A DNA stretch of 64,000 nt from an uncultured Bacteroidales bacterium (GTDB lineage: Bacteria > Bacteroidota > Bacteroidia > Bacteroidales > UBA932), in NCBI GenBank assembly GCA_947302175.1, contig CAMYVB010000001.1, positions 1-64,000 on the forward strand, given 5' to 3'. Each line of letters opens with the position of its first letter. The stretch's first letter is position 1. Made by a program: the position numbers and the translations under genes. Below the pieces are notes generated by a model, which had not been told where the DNA came from, did no database searches, and worked only from the letters and a program-made list of their open reading frames with translations. This document shows, one piece after another, positions 30,120 through 39,170 of the stretch.

Positions 30120-31907
30120 ATGAAACATTTAAGGAATTTCTGCATTATCGCCCATATCGACCACGGCAAGAGCACCCTGGCCGACAGGCTCCTCGAGCTC
30201 ACCAGCACCCTCGAGGCCCGCGAGATGGAGGCCCAGGTCCTGGACGACATGGATCTCGAGCGCGAAAAGGGCATCACCATCAAGAGCCACGCCATCCAGA
30301 TGGAGTACAGGCACGGCGGCGAGACTTTCCTGCTGAACCTCATCGACACTCCCGGGCACGTGGACTTCTCCTACGAAGTCTCCCGCTCCATAGCCTCCTG
30401 CGAAGGCGCGCTCCTCGTCGTTGACGCCACCCAGGGCATACAGGCCCAGACCATTTCGAACCTCTATCTCGCCATAGACCACAATCTCGAGATAATCCCC
30501 GTCCTCAACAAAATAGACATGGAGGCCGCCCAGATTGAGGTCGTGACCGACCAGATATGCGACCTCATAGGCTGCGGCCCCGAGGAAGTGTTCAAGGTCT
30601 CCGCCCGCACCGGCGAGGGCGTCGCGCCCATCCTGGACGCCATCGTGGACAAGATTCCCGCCCCTTCGGGCAAGCCTGACGCTCCCTTGAGGGCACTGAT
30701 TTTCGACTCTGTCTTCAACCCCTTCCGCGGCGTAATCGCCTATTTCAAAGTGTTCGACGGTCAGATTCGCAAGGGCGACCGTGTCCGCTTCTTCAACACC
30801 GGCCAGGACTACGAGGCCGACGAGGTGGGCGTGCTGAAAATGAAGCTCAAGCCAACAGAGGGCGTAGGCTGCGGCGATGTGGGATACGCCATCTGCGGCA
30901 TCAAGAGCGCGACCGAGGTCAAGGTGGGCGACACCATCACCCTGTCCGAGACCCCATGCAGCGAGGCCATCGCCGGTTTCGAGGAGGTCAAGCCCATGGT
31001 GTTCGCCGGCATGTACCCCGTGGACGCGTCGAAGTTCGAGGAGCTGCGCACCGTGCTCGAGAAATTCCAGCTCAACGACGCCTCCTTCGTCTATGAGCCC
31101 GAGAGCTCGCTCGCCCTGGGCTCCGGCTTCCGCTGCGGCTTCCTGGGCCTGCTGCACCTCGAGATCGTGCAGGAAAGGCTCTTCCGCGAGTTCAATATGG
31201 ACGTCATCACCACCGTGCCCAACGTCTCCTACAAAGTATATACGACCCAGGGCGAGGTGATGGACGTGCACAACCCTTCCGGCATGCCCGCGCCCACTCT
31301 GATCGACCATATCGAAGAGCCCTATATCCGCGCCCAGATCATCTCCAAGGCCGATTATTTCGGCGCCATCATGAAGCTCTGCCTCGACCGCCGAGGCACC
31401 CTTGTCGGCCAGCATTTCATCACCGCCGACAGGGTGGAGCTCAACTACGACATGCCCCTTTCCGAGATAGTTTTCGGCTTCTATGACAACCTGAAGACTG
31501 TCAGCCGCGGCTACGCTTCCTTCGACTACCATATCACCGGCTACCGCCCTGCGCGCCTCGTCAGGCTCGACATCCTGCTGAACGGCGAACCTGCCGACGC
31601 CCTGTCGTCCCTTATTCACGAAGACAACGCCTACGAGTTCGGCCGCAAGATGTGCGTCAAGCTCAAGGACCTCATCCCGAGGCAGCAGTTCGACATCCCC
31701 ATCCAGGCTGCAATAGGCGCCAAAATCATCGCCCGCGAAACGGTGAAGCAGGTGCGCAAGGACGTGACGGCCAAGTGCTACGGCGGCGACATCACCCGCA
31801 AGCGCAAGCTCCTCGAAAAGCAGAAGGAAGGAAAGAAGCGCATGAGGCAGATAGGCACGGTGCAGGTGCCCCAGAGCGCCTTCATGGCGGTCCTGAAGCT
31901 CGACTAG
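30120..31907 (+). CDS. lepA: Elongation factor 4 (LepA)
   Basis: 595 residues from the ATG at 30,120, the standard length; an upstream TTG is rejected because it overlaps the -7 box TATATTTG (30,091-30,098). GTPase motifs: AHIDHGKST (G1), [11 protein letters not shown] (G3) and PVLNKIDM (G4). The LepA-specific C-terminus includes [20 protein letters not shown] and a basic end. It is a ribosome-bound translational GTPase that can back-translocate or help assemble ribosomes under ionic stress. It is followed 39 bases later by a sigma factor gene. Confidence 0.97.
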   Translation: MKHLRNFCIIAHIDHGKSTLADRLLELTSTLEAREMEAQVLDDMDLEREKGITIKSHAIQMEYRHGGETFLLNLIDTPGHVDFSYEVSRSIASCEGALLVVDATQGIQAQTISNLYLAIDHNLEIIPVLNKIDMEAAQIEVVTDQICDLIGCGPEEVFKVSARTGEGVAPILDAIVDKIPAPSGKPDAPLRALIFDSVFNPFRGVIAYFKVFDGQIRKGDRVRFFNTGQDYEADEVGVLKMKLKPTEGVGCGDVGYAICGIKSATEVKVGDTITLSETPCSEAIAGFEEVKPMVFAGMYPVDASKFEELRTVLEKFQLNDASFVYEPESSLALGSGFRCGFLGLLHLEIVQERLFREFNMDVITTVPNVSYKVYTTQGEVMDVHNPSGMPAPTLIDHIEEPYIRAQIISKADYFGAIMKLCLDRRGTLVGQHFITADRVELNYDMPLSEIVFGFYDNLKTVSRGYASFDYHITGYRPARLVRLDILLNGEPADALSSLIHEDNAYEFGRKMCVKLKDLIPRQQFDIPIQAAIGAKIIARETVKQVRKDVTAKCYGGDITRKRKLLEKQKEGKKRMRQIGTVQVPQSAFMAVLKLD

Positions 31908-31946
31908 GGCCCCTTTGGCCCGAATCTTGGTATATCCGTCTCCGGC

Positions 31947-32480
31947 ATGAACGAAGATTCCTTAGTATTATCGCTCCTGCAAGAAGGGCAGTACGAGGAG
32001 GCTTTTTCCAAGATGGTGGAGGCCTTCTCGGAGAAACTGTACTGGCACGTGCGCAGCATAGTCCTCGACCACGACGACGCGGACGACGTTGTCCAGGAGA
32101 CCTTCCTGAAGGCCTGGAAAGCGCTTCCGACCTTCCGCGCCGATTCCGGAATCTACACCTGGCTCTACCGCATCGCTACGAACGAGGCCCTGAGCTTCCT
32201 TCGCCGAAAGAAGGAAAACGTCAGCCTCGACGGCGAAGGCGGCGTCTATACCCTTGCCGGCAGCGATGGTGTGGACGGCAAAAAGGCCGTGACCCTTCTC
32301 GAGAGGGCGATAGGGACGCTTCCTTCCCGCCAGAGGGCGGTTTTCTCCCTCAGGCACTTCGACGAAATGACCTATGAGTGCATGGCGGCGGTGCTGGGCG
32401 CCTCGGTCGGCGCCCTCAAGGCCTCCTACCATTTCGCGGAGGAAAAGGTAAAAAGATTCATTATTTCACATTCGGATTAA
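31947..32480 (+). CDS. ECF-type RNA polymerase sigma factor
   Basis: 177 residues. Region 2 (VRSIVLDHDDADDVVQETFL, then KALPTFRADSGIYTWLYRI) recognises the -10-like element and melts DNA. Region 4 (LPSRQRAVFSLRHFDEMTYE, with the AAVLGASVGALKAS helix-turn-helix) recognises the -35-like element. The linker is short, as in extracytoplasmic-function sigma factors. The next gene encodes a small single-span membrane protein in the anti-sigma position, and the third a secreted protein. The set looks like an envelope-stress unit; the inducing signal is not apparent. Confidence 0.92.
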   Translation: MNEDSLVLSLLQEGQYEEAFSKMVEAFSEKLYWHVRSIVLDHDDADDVVQETFLKAWKALPTFRADSGIYTWLYRIATNEALSFLRRKKENVSLDGEGGVYTLAGSDGVDGKKAVTLLERAIGTLPSRQRAVFSLRHFDEMTYECMAAVLGASVGALKASYHFAEEKVKRFIISHSD

Positions 32481-32515
32481 ACTTTTGGTTTTCCTTTTCA
32501 TCAAAGAAAGCGGTT

Positions 32516-32878
32516 ATGAAAAGCAGAAACGCATACATTCCAAAGGAAAGGAAGGACTGGGAAGTGCCTTCAGGGTATTTCGACGACCTTAAGTCCCGTC
32601 TTTCCCTGATTCCCGCCATGGCGGATTCCCCTGCAGAAAACGGACTGCACGCAGAGCGCATAGTCCCTGCACCCCGGCGCCGGGGCGCGTGGGTGGCGGC
32701 ACTGTCGGCCGCAGCGGCCGCAATCGCCCTGCTGTTTGTCCTGATGAGGCCCTCACCTGCGGGCGAGGAGCTCAACCCTGCGGACGGCATCCAGCTCTAC
32801 GAGAGCTACGCCCTGGCCGACCTCATTCCCAGGACCGACCCGTATCTGTACATGACCGACGACGATATGGACTATTAA
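32516..32878 (+). CDS. Small single-span membrane protein, candidate anti-sigma factor
   Basis: 120 residues from the ATG at 32,516. The cytoplasmic N-terminus begins MKSRNAYIPKERKDWEVPSG and includes YFDDLKSRL, a segment typical of Bacteroidota anti-sigma-like proteins. One hydrophobic helix (WVAALSAAAAAIALLFVLM, about 60-78) follows, and an acidic outer tail ends in DDDMDY. Position directly after an ECF sigma gene and the one-helix topology suggest it holds the sigma factor at the membrane. No zinc-binding HxxxCxxC motif is visible, so it is not a ZAS-type anti-sigma. Role inferred from context. Confidence 0.65.
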   Translation: MKSRNAYIPKERKDWEVPSGYFDDLKSRLSLIPAMADSPAENGLHAERIVPAPRRRGAWVAALSAAAAAIALLFVLMRPSPAGEELNPADGIQLYESYALADLIPRTDPYLYMTDDDMDY

Positions 32879-32890
32879 AATTACAAAGCC

Positions 32891-33493
32891 ATGAAAAAGA
32901 TTGCATTAGTTTTAGCTTCACTCCTGCTCCTCGCAAGCGCAGGTCTTTCCGCCCAGGATAAGCAGATAACCCGCCAGAGCCGCCGCGGCGACAAGTGCGC
33001 CGTAGAGCATAACGAAAAAGACAAACAGCGCAGCGAATTCTTCCGGAAGATGAAGGCTGCCAAGGTGGCTTACCTGACCACCGAAATGGAGCTCACCGAG
33101 GCCGAGGCCCAGGCTTTCTGGCCCGTTTACAACCAGGCCGTTGCCGAGAAGGAAGAGGCTCTCAAGCAGGTCCGCTCCGCATACAGGGCCCTTGGCAAGG
33201 CCATCAGCAACGGCGAGGACGATGCGAAGGTATCCGCCCTGCTCGACGAATACATCGCCGCCTCCAAACTCAGCTCAGCCATTGACGACAAGTATATCCC
33301 CAAGTACAAGGAGATCCTTCCCGCCGCCAAGGTCGCAAAGCTCTATATAAGCGAAGAAAACTTCCGGCGCATGCAGTTCGGCCGCAATAACGGCCGCATG
33401 GGCAAGGGCGAGCGTCCCGGCCGTCCCTCCGGTCCCGCCCCTGACGGCTACGTCCCCAACCGTCCCGGCGCCCCCCAGACCGAAAACCTGTAA
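32891..33493 (+). CDS. Secreted helical envelope-stress protein (Spy/CpxP-like in layout)
   Basis: 200 residues with a signal peptide (KIALVLASLLLLASAGLSAQ, cut near residue 21). The mature part is strongly helical and charged (KQRSEFFRKMKAAKVAYLTT, then TEAEAQAFWPVYNQAVAEKE). The 'F/W-P-V-Y' segment is typical of Bacteroidota periplasmic proteins that follow sigma/anti-sigma pairs. The C-terminus is a Pro/Gly/Arg-rich tail. It may act as a periplasmic chaperone or sensor for the sigma unit. The family is only recognised by layout; 12 bases separate it from the preceding gene. A structured repeat follows its stop. Confidence 0.65.
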   Translation: MKKIALVLASLLLLASAGLSAQDKQITRQSRRGDKCAVEHNEKDKQRSEFFRKMKAAKVAYLTTEMELTEAEAQAFWPVYNQAVAEKEEALKQVRSAYRALGKAISNGEDDAKVSALLDEYIAASKLSSAIDDKYIPKYKEILPAAKVAKLYISEENFRRMQFGRNNGRMGKGERPGRPSGPAPDGYVPNRPGAPQTENL

Positions 33494-33513
33494 ACTGCAG
33501 GTGGGCAGGTCGA

Positions 33514-33570
33514 AGGCAGGCAGTTTCCTGAGCGACCGTTCTTTTGGGAGTGAAGGAAAGCTGCCTGCCT
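33514..33570. repeat. Conserved-loop hairpin repeat, copy 1
   Basis: Stem AGGCAGGCAG (33,514-33,523) and TTTCCT (33,524-33,529) pairs with AGGAAA (33,554-33,559), a bulged G (33,560) and CTGCCTGCCT (33,561-33,570). The 24-nt loop is GAGCGACCGTTCTTTTGGGA plus GTGA. The same loop and bulge occur at 59,444 and 60,879. It lies between convergent genes (plus-strand envelope protein, minus-strand yidD). Confidence 0.75.
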
Positions 33571-33588
33571 GAGGTGAGAGGGGTACAA

Positions 33589-33837
33589 TTACGGCACAGG
33601 ATCGTAGCCGGAGCCGCCCCAGGGATGGCAGCGAAGGATCCTGCGAAGAGCCAGCCAGCCGCCCTTTATGGGCCCGTACTTGCGAAACGCCTCAAGAGCG
33701 TACTGCGAGCAGGTGGGCGTAAAACGGCACGACGGCGGCTTCAGGGGCGAAATGCAGACCTGATAGAACTTGATCAGCAAAATAAAAGGAGCCGTGAGGA
33801 CTTTCCTCGCGGCTTTTTTTACATCCTCCCTTACCAT
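33589..33837 (-). CDS. yidD: Membrane protein insertion efficiency factor YidD
   Basis: 82-residue protein of the YidD family. The N-terminal amphipathic helix ([20 protein letters not shown]) binds the inner face of the membrane. The diagnostic core is [20 protein letters not shown], then [20 protein letters not shown] and [13 protein letters not shown]. It assists YidC/Sec insertion of membrane proteins. It overlaps the end of rnpA by 7 bases, the usual bacterial rnpA-yidD order. A plus-strand terminator-like hairpin is embedded in its first codons. Confidence 0.95.
   Translation of the reverse strand: MVREDVKKAARKVLTAPFILLIKFYQVCISPLKPPSCRFTPTCSQYALEAFRKYGPIKGGWLALRRILRCHPWGGSGYDPVP
33790..33820 (+). 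terminator. Terminator-like hairpin inside the 5' end of yidD
   Basis: An 11-bp stem (33,790-33,800 with 33,804-33,814, one T-G pair), loop CTT, then seven T on the plus strand. It would stop plus-strand transcripts that run past the envelope-protein gene and repeat into yidD. It is encoded within yidD codons ([11 protein letters not shown]), so coincidence with coding sequence is possible. Confidence 0.5.
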
Positions 33838-34211
33838 GACGCCACCTCTTCAAGGATGGAACGCAGCGCTGACTCTATCTCGCGGTACTCCCTCACATCG
33901 TTCATGCCGAAAGTCAGCAAGATATCGAAAGGAGGACAATCGGCGGGAAGCAGGGACTTATTCAGCCGCCACGCCTCTCGGATGCGGCGCTTCAGCAGGT
34001 TGCGCTTCACCGCGCGCTTGAAATAGCGCTTGGGAACGGATATCAGCACCCGGGGGCCGTCGCCCGTGCCGGGCTTGAGGCAGCAGAAGCGTAGGCACCC
34101 TTTGGCGCCGCGGCGGCCGCCATCCATCAGAGAGGCGATGGCGGACTTGCTGCAAAGCCTTTCGCTTTTGGGAAAGGTCGCAGGGCGGGCGTCTGAAGGG
34201 ACTGCGCTCAC
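33831..34211 (-). CDS. rnpA: Ribonuclease P protein component
   Basis: 126 residues, the protein subunit that helps RNase P RNA bind precursor tRNA and release the 5' leader. Family features are [17 protein letters not shown] at the start, [17 protein letters not shown] and [17 protein letters not shown] containing the RNR-type basic motif. The tail is [20 protein letters not shown]. The start overlaps the hemD stop by 4 bases and the stop overlaps yidD, so the block hemD-rnpA-yidD is translated from one message. A later Met start would shorten the variable N-terminus. Confidence 0.93.
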   Translation of the reverse strand: MSAVPSDARPATFPKSERLCSKSAIASLMDGGRRGAKGCLRFCCLKPGTGDGPRVLISVPKRYFKRAVKRNLLKRRIREAWRLNKSLLPADCPPFDILLTFGMNDVREYREIESALRSILEEVASW

Positions 34212-34939
34212 TTTGAGAGATAGGTCTCTATGGCCTTGGCGGCGGAAGGGATGTCGGGCGAAGGGGCCTGGATATCAATCCGGAGACCGGCTTCCTCCAT
34301 GGCCTTGACTATGGAGCGCCCGTAGGAGATGAATTTAAGGGAACCCTGCTTGAACTCGGGGTAGTTCTCGAAAAGGGACTTCACGTCGGCGGGGTTGTAG
34401 AGGACGGCGAGCTCGTAGGAGCTCAAGTCCAGGTCCTTGAGGTCGGCGGTCACGCTCTTTACGAAGACTGCGGTCTTGTAGCTGAGGCCCTTGGCGTCGA
34501 ACAGGCGTGTCAGGGGAGCGCTGTTCGAAGAGTCGGAAGTGACGATGAGGAAGTTCTCGCCCGCGTGCTTGGGACTGATAAGCGCAGCGACGGAATCGGG
34601 AGAGCCGGTGCCGAAGAAAATCTTGCGCTTGCGGTACACTATGTGCTTCTGGAGGTACATGGCCACGGCTTCGGTGGAGCAGAAATACTTCTGCGACTCG
34701 GGGACCTTGATCCTCAGCTCCTCGCAGAGGGCGAAGTATGCGTCAATGGCGTGGCGCGACGAAAACACCACGGCGTTGTAGTCCTGTATGTTGACCCGCT
34801 GGGTGCGGAATTCGCGGGATGTGAGGGGCTCTACCGTGAAAAAAGGGTGGAAGTCTATCTCCACGCCGTATTTCGATGTCAGAGCGTCATATGGAGCCTT
34901 GTTGCCGGGCTCTTTCTGAGAAACGAGAATCTTCTTCAT
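34208..34939 (-). CDS. hemD: Uroporphyrinogen-III synthase family protein
   Basis: 243 residues with the two-lobed HemD fold. The start MKKILVSQKEPGNKAPYDAL is followed by YNAVVFSSRHAIDAYFALCE in lobe one and NFLIVTSDSSNSAPLTRLFD in lobe two, ending LRIDIQAPSPDIPSAAKAIE. The enzyme closes hydroxymethylbilane to uroporphyrinogen III, inverting ring D, for heme, siroheme or B12. In Bacteroidota this subfamily is typically placed beside a DUF4271 membrane protein and rnpA, as here, without other heme genes, so its role in porphyrin synthesis is not proved by context. Confidence 0.8.
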   Translation of the reverse strand: MKKILVSQKEPGNKAPYDALTSKYGVEIDFHPFFTVEPLTSREFRTQRVNIQDYNAVVFSSRHAIDAYFALCEELRIKVPESQKYFCSTEAVAMYLQKHIVYRKRKIFFGTGSPDSVAALISPKHAGENFLIVTSDSSNSAPLTRLFDAKGLSYKTAVFVKSVTADLKDLDLSSYELAVLYNPADVKSLFENYPEFKQGSLKFISYGRSIVKAMEEAGLRIDIQAPSPDIPSAAKAIETYLSK

Positions 34940-34945
34940 AGCCTT

Positions 34946-35683
34946 CTAAATCATGCACAAATACACCAGCAAAGCGGTGGGTATGATTTCGAGGGCGCAA
35001 AGATACAAAAATGTTGACAATGGAGCGCAAAATGAGCCTAAAATTTGCGCTTTTTTCACGAGGAAGTGGACGTAACTAACGCAAAGAACGATAATTATGC
35101 ATATCCTTGAGGCTGCGTCACCTACATTGAAGGCGGAAAGGACTCCGGCGACGAGAAGCAGCATCCAGGTCATCAGCACGACAAAATTCCTTTCGGTGCG
35201 CTTGGCTGTGGCAAATTTCTGCGAAGACCCGGACGAGGGGGAGAGAAGGTAGTAAATGATGCTGCGAAGGATAAACCAGGCCGCCAGGATGCCGAAGGTG
35301 ATAACGACCCCGCATGACTCGGGAATCACTGTGGGGAAGGGGAAGGCGAAAACGCCGAAACGGTCGAGGACGAGAGTCAGCGGCAGGACGGAGAGAAGGG
35401 CGCAGGCGTCGCGGGAGCGGGCGAGCGGGATGCTTTCCTCGATGGTTAAAGCCCATTTCCAGCGGTCGGCGTATTTCAGAAGGTCGGATGCGCAGCGATA
35501 GAATTCGCCGATGAAGAGAACCACGAGGAAGGCGGCAACGATTACGAGCGCCCGGTTCAGCGGGTAACTTCCCCAGGTGGGGGCGAGGGCTTCGGCGCTG
35601 CGCACGACTTCGCTGCCCATCAGCAGTTCGCCTGCGCGGAATGCTGAATCGACGGGAGGGAATGCTGCCTGGAGTATAGTCAT
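34946..35683 (-). CDS. DUF4271 membrane protein
   Basis: 245 residues with about six membrane helices (for example ALVIVAAFLVVLFIGEFYR, ACALLSVLPLTLVLD, GVVITFGILAAWFILRSIIY, NFVVLMTWMLLLVAGVL, ICIIIVLCVSYVHFLVKKA, ALEIIPTALLVYLCMI). This matches the Bacteroidota DUF4271 family by topology and by its fixed place before hemD. Function is unknown. It ends 6 bases before the hemD start and begins one base from the SUI1 gene stop, so all five minus-strand genes appear to form one operon. Confidence 0.8.
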   Translation of the reverse strand: MTILQAAFPPVDSAFRAGELLMGSEVVRSAEALAPTWGSYPLNRALVIVAAFLVVLFIGEFYRCASDLLKYADRWKWALTIEESIPLARSRDACALLSVLPLTLVLDRFGVFAFPFPTVIPESCGVVITFGILAAWFILRSIIYYLLSPSSGSSQKFATAKRTERNFVVLMTWMLLLVAGVLSAFNVGDAASRICIIIVLCVSYVHFLVKKAQILGSFCAPLSTFLYLCALEIIPTALLVYLCMI

Positions 35684-35684
35684 A

Positions 35685-36032
35685 TCAGTTGCCGCGTTTG
35701 GCTTTGTAGCCCATTTCCTGCAGGAGGGTGGTCACTTTGTCGCGCAGGTCGCCCTGAATCGTTATTTCGCCGTCCTTGGCGGTGCCGCCCACGCCGCAGC
35801 GGGTCTTGAGCGTCTTCCCGAGGGCCTTGAGGTCCTCGTCGCTGCCCACGAATCCGCTCACGAGCGTGACCTGCTTACCAGCCCTCTGGCGGCGGTCAAT
35901 AGTCACCGTGAGCTTCTGGCGGGAGGGGGGCAGGGTCTCGGCCTGCGCCTGGGTGTCCTCCATAGTATATTGGAAATCCGGGTTGGTGGAATAGACCACG
36001 CCGAGGCGCTTTTTCCAATCGCTGTCCGACAT
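35685..36032 (-). CDS. SUI1/eIF1-like translation factor (YciH family)
   Basis: 115 residues from the ATG at 36,032; the open frame runs further upstream but into the divergent promoter and gene. The SUI1 core is VTIDRRQRAGKQVTLVSGF, then LKTRCGVGGTAKDGEITIQG and DLRDKVTTLLQEMGYKAKRG. Bacterial YciH proteins resemble eukaryotic eIF1 and can influence start-site selection on the ribosome, though most lineages tolerate their loss. It leads the minus-strand operon towards DUF4271-hemD-rnpA-yidD. Confidence 0.93.
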   Translation of the reverse strand: MSDSDWKKRLGVVYSTNPDFQYTMEDTQAQAETLPPSRQKLTVTIDRRQRAGKQVTLVSGFVGSDEDLKALGKTLKTRCGVGGTAKDGEITIQGDLRDKVTTLLQEMGYKAKRGN

Positions 36033-36072
36033 CTTGCTTAACAATTTTTGCAAAGATAACGAATTCCTTTTG

Positions 36073-36080
36073 TATCTTTG
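36073..36080 (+). promoter_or_regulatory. -7 box of the DUF2723 operon
   Basis: TATCTTTG matches TAnnTTTG exactly and lies 22 bases before the ATG at 36,102. This excludes the upstream in-frame TTG at 36,078 as a start. A TTTTTGC at 36,047-36,053 could supply the -33 contact, with TTTG at 36,049-36,052 and a 20-base spacer. Confidence 0.65.
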
Positions 36081-36101
36081 TCTGATTATAAGCGGAATCG
36101 A

Positions 36102-39100
36102 ATGGATAAAAAAAGATTCAATAGATGGAACCGCGTGACGGCGGCCCTCGTTTTTGCCGTCTCCGCGCTTACCTACCTTTCCACGATAGAACCCACGGCC
36201 TCTTTCTGGGACTGCGGCGAATTCATCGCATCTTCGTATAAACTGGAAGTGGGTCACCCCCCGGGAAACCCTGTGTTCCAGCTCTTTGCCCGCGTTTTCA
36301 CCATGTTCGGCGACAATATGCACGCCGCCGTCCTGGTGAATGCAATGAGCGCCCTGTGCTCCGCGCTGACCATTTTCCTCCTCTATCTGACCATAGTCTT
36401 TTTTGCTAAGAGGTTCATCAGGCCGCGCGAGGACGGGACTTGGAGCCCCGCTTCGGCGATTGCGGTTTTCGGCAGCGGCGCAGTGGGTGCGCTCGCATAC
36501 TGCTTCTCCGACACGTTCTGGTTCTCTGCAGTCGAGGGTGAGGTCTATGCGATGTCGTCGCTTTTCACCGCCCTCGTTTTCTGGGCGATGACGAGGTGGT
36601 ACGAAGTGGCCGACGAGCCGCACGCCAACCGCTGGATAGTGTTCATTTCGCTCATGATGGGCCTCTCGATAGGCATACACCTTCTGAACCTTCTGACCAT
36701 CCCCGCCATAGTCTTCCTCTATTACTACCGCAAGAGGGAGGAGAGCGGCTATACGCTCTGGGAGTGCGTCAAGATAATGCTCGTTTCGGTCGTGATCCTC
36801 GGATTCATGGTGTTCCTCCTGATTCCCTGGCTCCCCAAGATTGCCGCGTACTGCGATTTGTTCTTTGTCAACGCGCTCGGACTGCCGTATAACAGCGGCG
36901 CCGTCTTCTTCATGGCCGCCCTTCTGGGCCTGTGCTTCTGGGGCCTGTTCGTCACGTTCAGGAAGGGCAAGGTGTTTCTCAACACCGCCCTGTGCAGCTT
37001 CACCGTGGTCGTCGTGGGCTTCTCACTCTTCGGCATAGTGGTCATACGCTCCAGCGTCAAGACCCCGACCAACGAGTACCAGCCCGACAACCCCTTCACC
37101 CTCGTGCGCTACCTTTCGCGCGAGCAGTACGGCAGTTCGCCTCTGGTCTACGGCCAGTATTTCGACGCCCCCTACGACCTCAAGGAAGGCAAGTACTGGG
37201 CTCCGCTCGACGGCAAGTACAAGAAGGTCACGAGCCCCGTGGACGCCAGCTACCGCCCTGAGGGCAAGATGCTCTTCCCCCGCATGTGGAATTCCGACCC
37301 CCGCTCCATAGAGTTCTATGAGACTTACACCGAGGGCAAGGGACGCAAGGTTGCAGGAGCCGACCATAAAAAGCCCACTATGGGCGCCAACCTGTCGTTC
37401 TTCTTCGACTATCAGATGAACTGGATGTACTGGCGCTACTTCCTCTGGAATTTCGCCGGCCGCCAGAACGAAATACACGGCCAGACTCCCGGCGACCTCT
37501 TCTACGGCAACTGGGAGAGCGGCATCAAGTTCCTGGACGAGGCGCGCCTCGGCGACCAGAGCCTCGCTCCCGACATCCTTGCGCACAACAAGGGCAAGAA
37601 CCACTATTACATGCTTCCCCTGCTGCTCGGTCTGCTGGGCTTGTTCTTCCAGTTCGCGCGCGACAAGCGCGGTTGCTGGCTGGTGTTCCTGCTCTTCTTC
37701 ATGACGGGCATCGCCATTGTGCTCTATCTCAATCAGCCGCCTTATCAGGTGCGCGAGCGCGACTACGCCTATGCAGGCTCCTTCTATGCTTTCAGCATAT
37801 GGATAGGCCTTGCAGTCGCAGGCCTCTGGGCCTGGCTCTCCGGAGCTGTCGGTAAGAAGGGCGCCGCTCCCGCCGCCGCCATCGTCACCGCCGCCTGCCT
37901 CTGCGTTCCTGCGCTGATGGCCGCAGAAAACTGGGACGACCACGACCGCTCCAACCGCTACACCGCCGTCGAGGTGGCCAAGAACTACCTCGCATCGTCG
38001 GGACCGAACGGCATACTTATTACCCACGGCGACAACGACACTTTCCCTCTCTGGTACGCCCAGGAGGTGGAGGGCTTCCGCACGGACGTGAGGATATGCA
38101 ACACCTCCCTGCTCGGCACCGACTGGCATATTGACCAGATGACCTGGGCTGTCAACGAGTCCGCTCCTTTGAAGCTCACCATCCCGCACGAGATGTATCT
38201 CTACGGCACCAACGAGTACGTCTATATATACGACACCAAGAACGTGCCCATGCCCATCAAGGATGTGATGGCAGTGTTCAAGCACCCCGACATCAAGCTC
38301 ACCACCCAGGGCGGCCGCAAGGTCGATTATATCATTGCAAGAAAGCTCATTATCCCCGTCAACAAGGAGAATGCGATAGCTTCGGGCATAGTTCCCGGGA
38401 AATTCGCTTCCATGGTGCCAGACTCGATAGTTCTCACCATACCCGAAGGCAAGAACTACCTCACCAAGCCCGAGCTCTTCATGCTCGACCTGCTGTCCAA
38501 CTACGAGTGGGACAGGCCCATAAATATGCTCAATAAGGGCGGCGATATAGAGATCGGCCTGGCCGACTACCTCATGTTCGACGGCTTCTCCTACCGCCTG
38601 GTTCCCATCAACAATAAGGTCAGCGCAATCGATCCCGGCCTGGTGGACACCGATTACCTGTACGACCTCATGACCGGAAAGTTCAGCTGGGACTCCCTCA
38701 AGCGTCAGGACTACTTCGTTGATTATCAGAACCTCATAACCCATCTCGGAGTGATTAACCAGCGCGGCATGTTCGTTTCGGCCGCCAATGCCTTCATCAA
38801 GGCGGGCGAGAACGAGCGCGCTCTCGAGATGCTCGATATGTGCCAGGAGTGCGTTCCCGCCTCCACCTATCCTCTCGAGACCGCCTGCCTCGGCTTTTCC
38901 GCCAACGACTACATGGTGACGGAGATGGCCGCGTACTATTTCAAGCTGGGAGAGAAGGTTAAGGCTCGCGCCCTTGCCGAGAGCTTCTCCAATTCGCTGC
39001 TCGTTTCCGCGCAGTTCTTCGTGCAGTTCTACCCCTATTCGAGGGACGAGTTCGAGACCGTCGTCAACTACATCTACCGCATGGAGGACGTCCTGAACGC

Positions 39101-39170
39101 ATACGAATCGAAGGACATGGCCGACCAGCTCGACAAGGCGATAAGGGACATTATCTCCGCAAATAAGTAA
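36102..39170 (+). CDS. DUF2723 giant membrane protein
   Basis: 1022 residues. The first half has many membrane helices (starting VTAALVFAVSALTYLSTIEP). The conserved SFWDCGEFIASSYKLEVGHP segment is characteristic of DUF2723. It resembles the first periplasmic loop of C-type glycosyltransferases such as protein O-mannosyltransferases, where an acidic pair is catalytic. A soluble C-terminal region with a TPR-like end (AANAFIKAGENERALEMLDM) faces the periplasm. The likely role is transfer of a lipid-linked sugar in the envelope, by family resemblance. The next gene starts on its stop codon. Confidence 0.85.
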   Translation: MDKKRFNRWNRVTAALVFAVSALTYLSTIEPTASFWDCGEFIASSYKLEVGHPPGNPVFQLFARVFTMFGDNMHAAVLVNAMSALCSALTIFLLYLTIVFFAKRFIRPREDGTWSPASAIAVFGSGAVGALAYCFSDTFWFSAVEGEVYAMSSLFTALVFWAMTRWYEVADEPHANRWIVFISLMMGLSIGIHLLNLLTIPAIVFLYYYRKREESGYTLWECVKIMLVSVVILGFMVFLLIPWLPKIAAYCDLFFVNALGLPYNSGAVFFMAALLGLCFWGLFVTFRKGKVFLNTALCSFTVVVVGFSLFGIVVIRSSVKTPTNEYQPDNPFTLVRYLSREQYGSSPLVYGQYFDAPYDLKEGKYWAPLDGKYKKVTSPVDASYRPEGKMLFPRMWNSDPRSIEFYETYTEGKGRKVAGADHKKPTMGANLSFFFDYQMNWMYWRYFLWNFAGRQNEIHGQTPGDLFYGNWESGIKFLDEARLGDQSLAPDILAHNKGKNHYYMLPLLLGLLGLFFQFARDKRGCWLVFLLFFMTGIAIVLYLNQPPYQVRERDYAYAGSFYAFSIWIGLAVAGLWAWLSGAVGKKGAAPAAAIVTAACLCVPALMAAENWDDHDRSNRYTAVEVAKNYLASSGPNGILITHGDNDTFPLWYAQEVEGFRTDVRICNTSLLGTDWHIDQMTWAVNESAPLKLTIPHEMYLYGTNEYVYIYDTKNVPMPIKDVMAVFKHPDIKLTTQGGRKVDYIIARKLIIPVNKENAIASGIVPGKFASMVPDSIVLTIPEGKNYLTKPELFMLDLLSNYEWDRPINMLNKGGDIEIGLADYLMFDGFSYRLVPINNKVSAIDPGLVDTDYLYDLMTGKFSWDSLKRQDYFVDYQNLITHLGVINQRGMFVSAANAFIKAGENERALEMLDMCQECVPASTYPLETACLGFSANDYMVTEMAAYYFKLGEKVKARALAESFSNSLLVSAQFFVQFYPYSRDEFETVVNYIYRMEDVLNAYESKDMADQLDKAIRDIISANK

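Noticed and set aside
30129..31619. 496-codon minus-strand frame opposite lepA
   Set aside because: lepA is complete and conserved on the plus strand; the antisense frame results from codon bias in GC-rich DNA.
37023..38744. 573-codon open frame on the minus strand opposite the DUF2723 gene
   Set aside because: It is a shadow of a GC-rich coding strand: the plus-strand protein has clear family motifs, and the minus translation is low-complexity and Val/Gly/Glu-rich.
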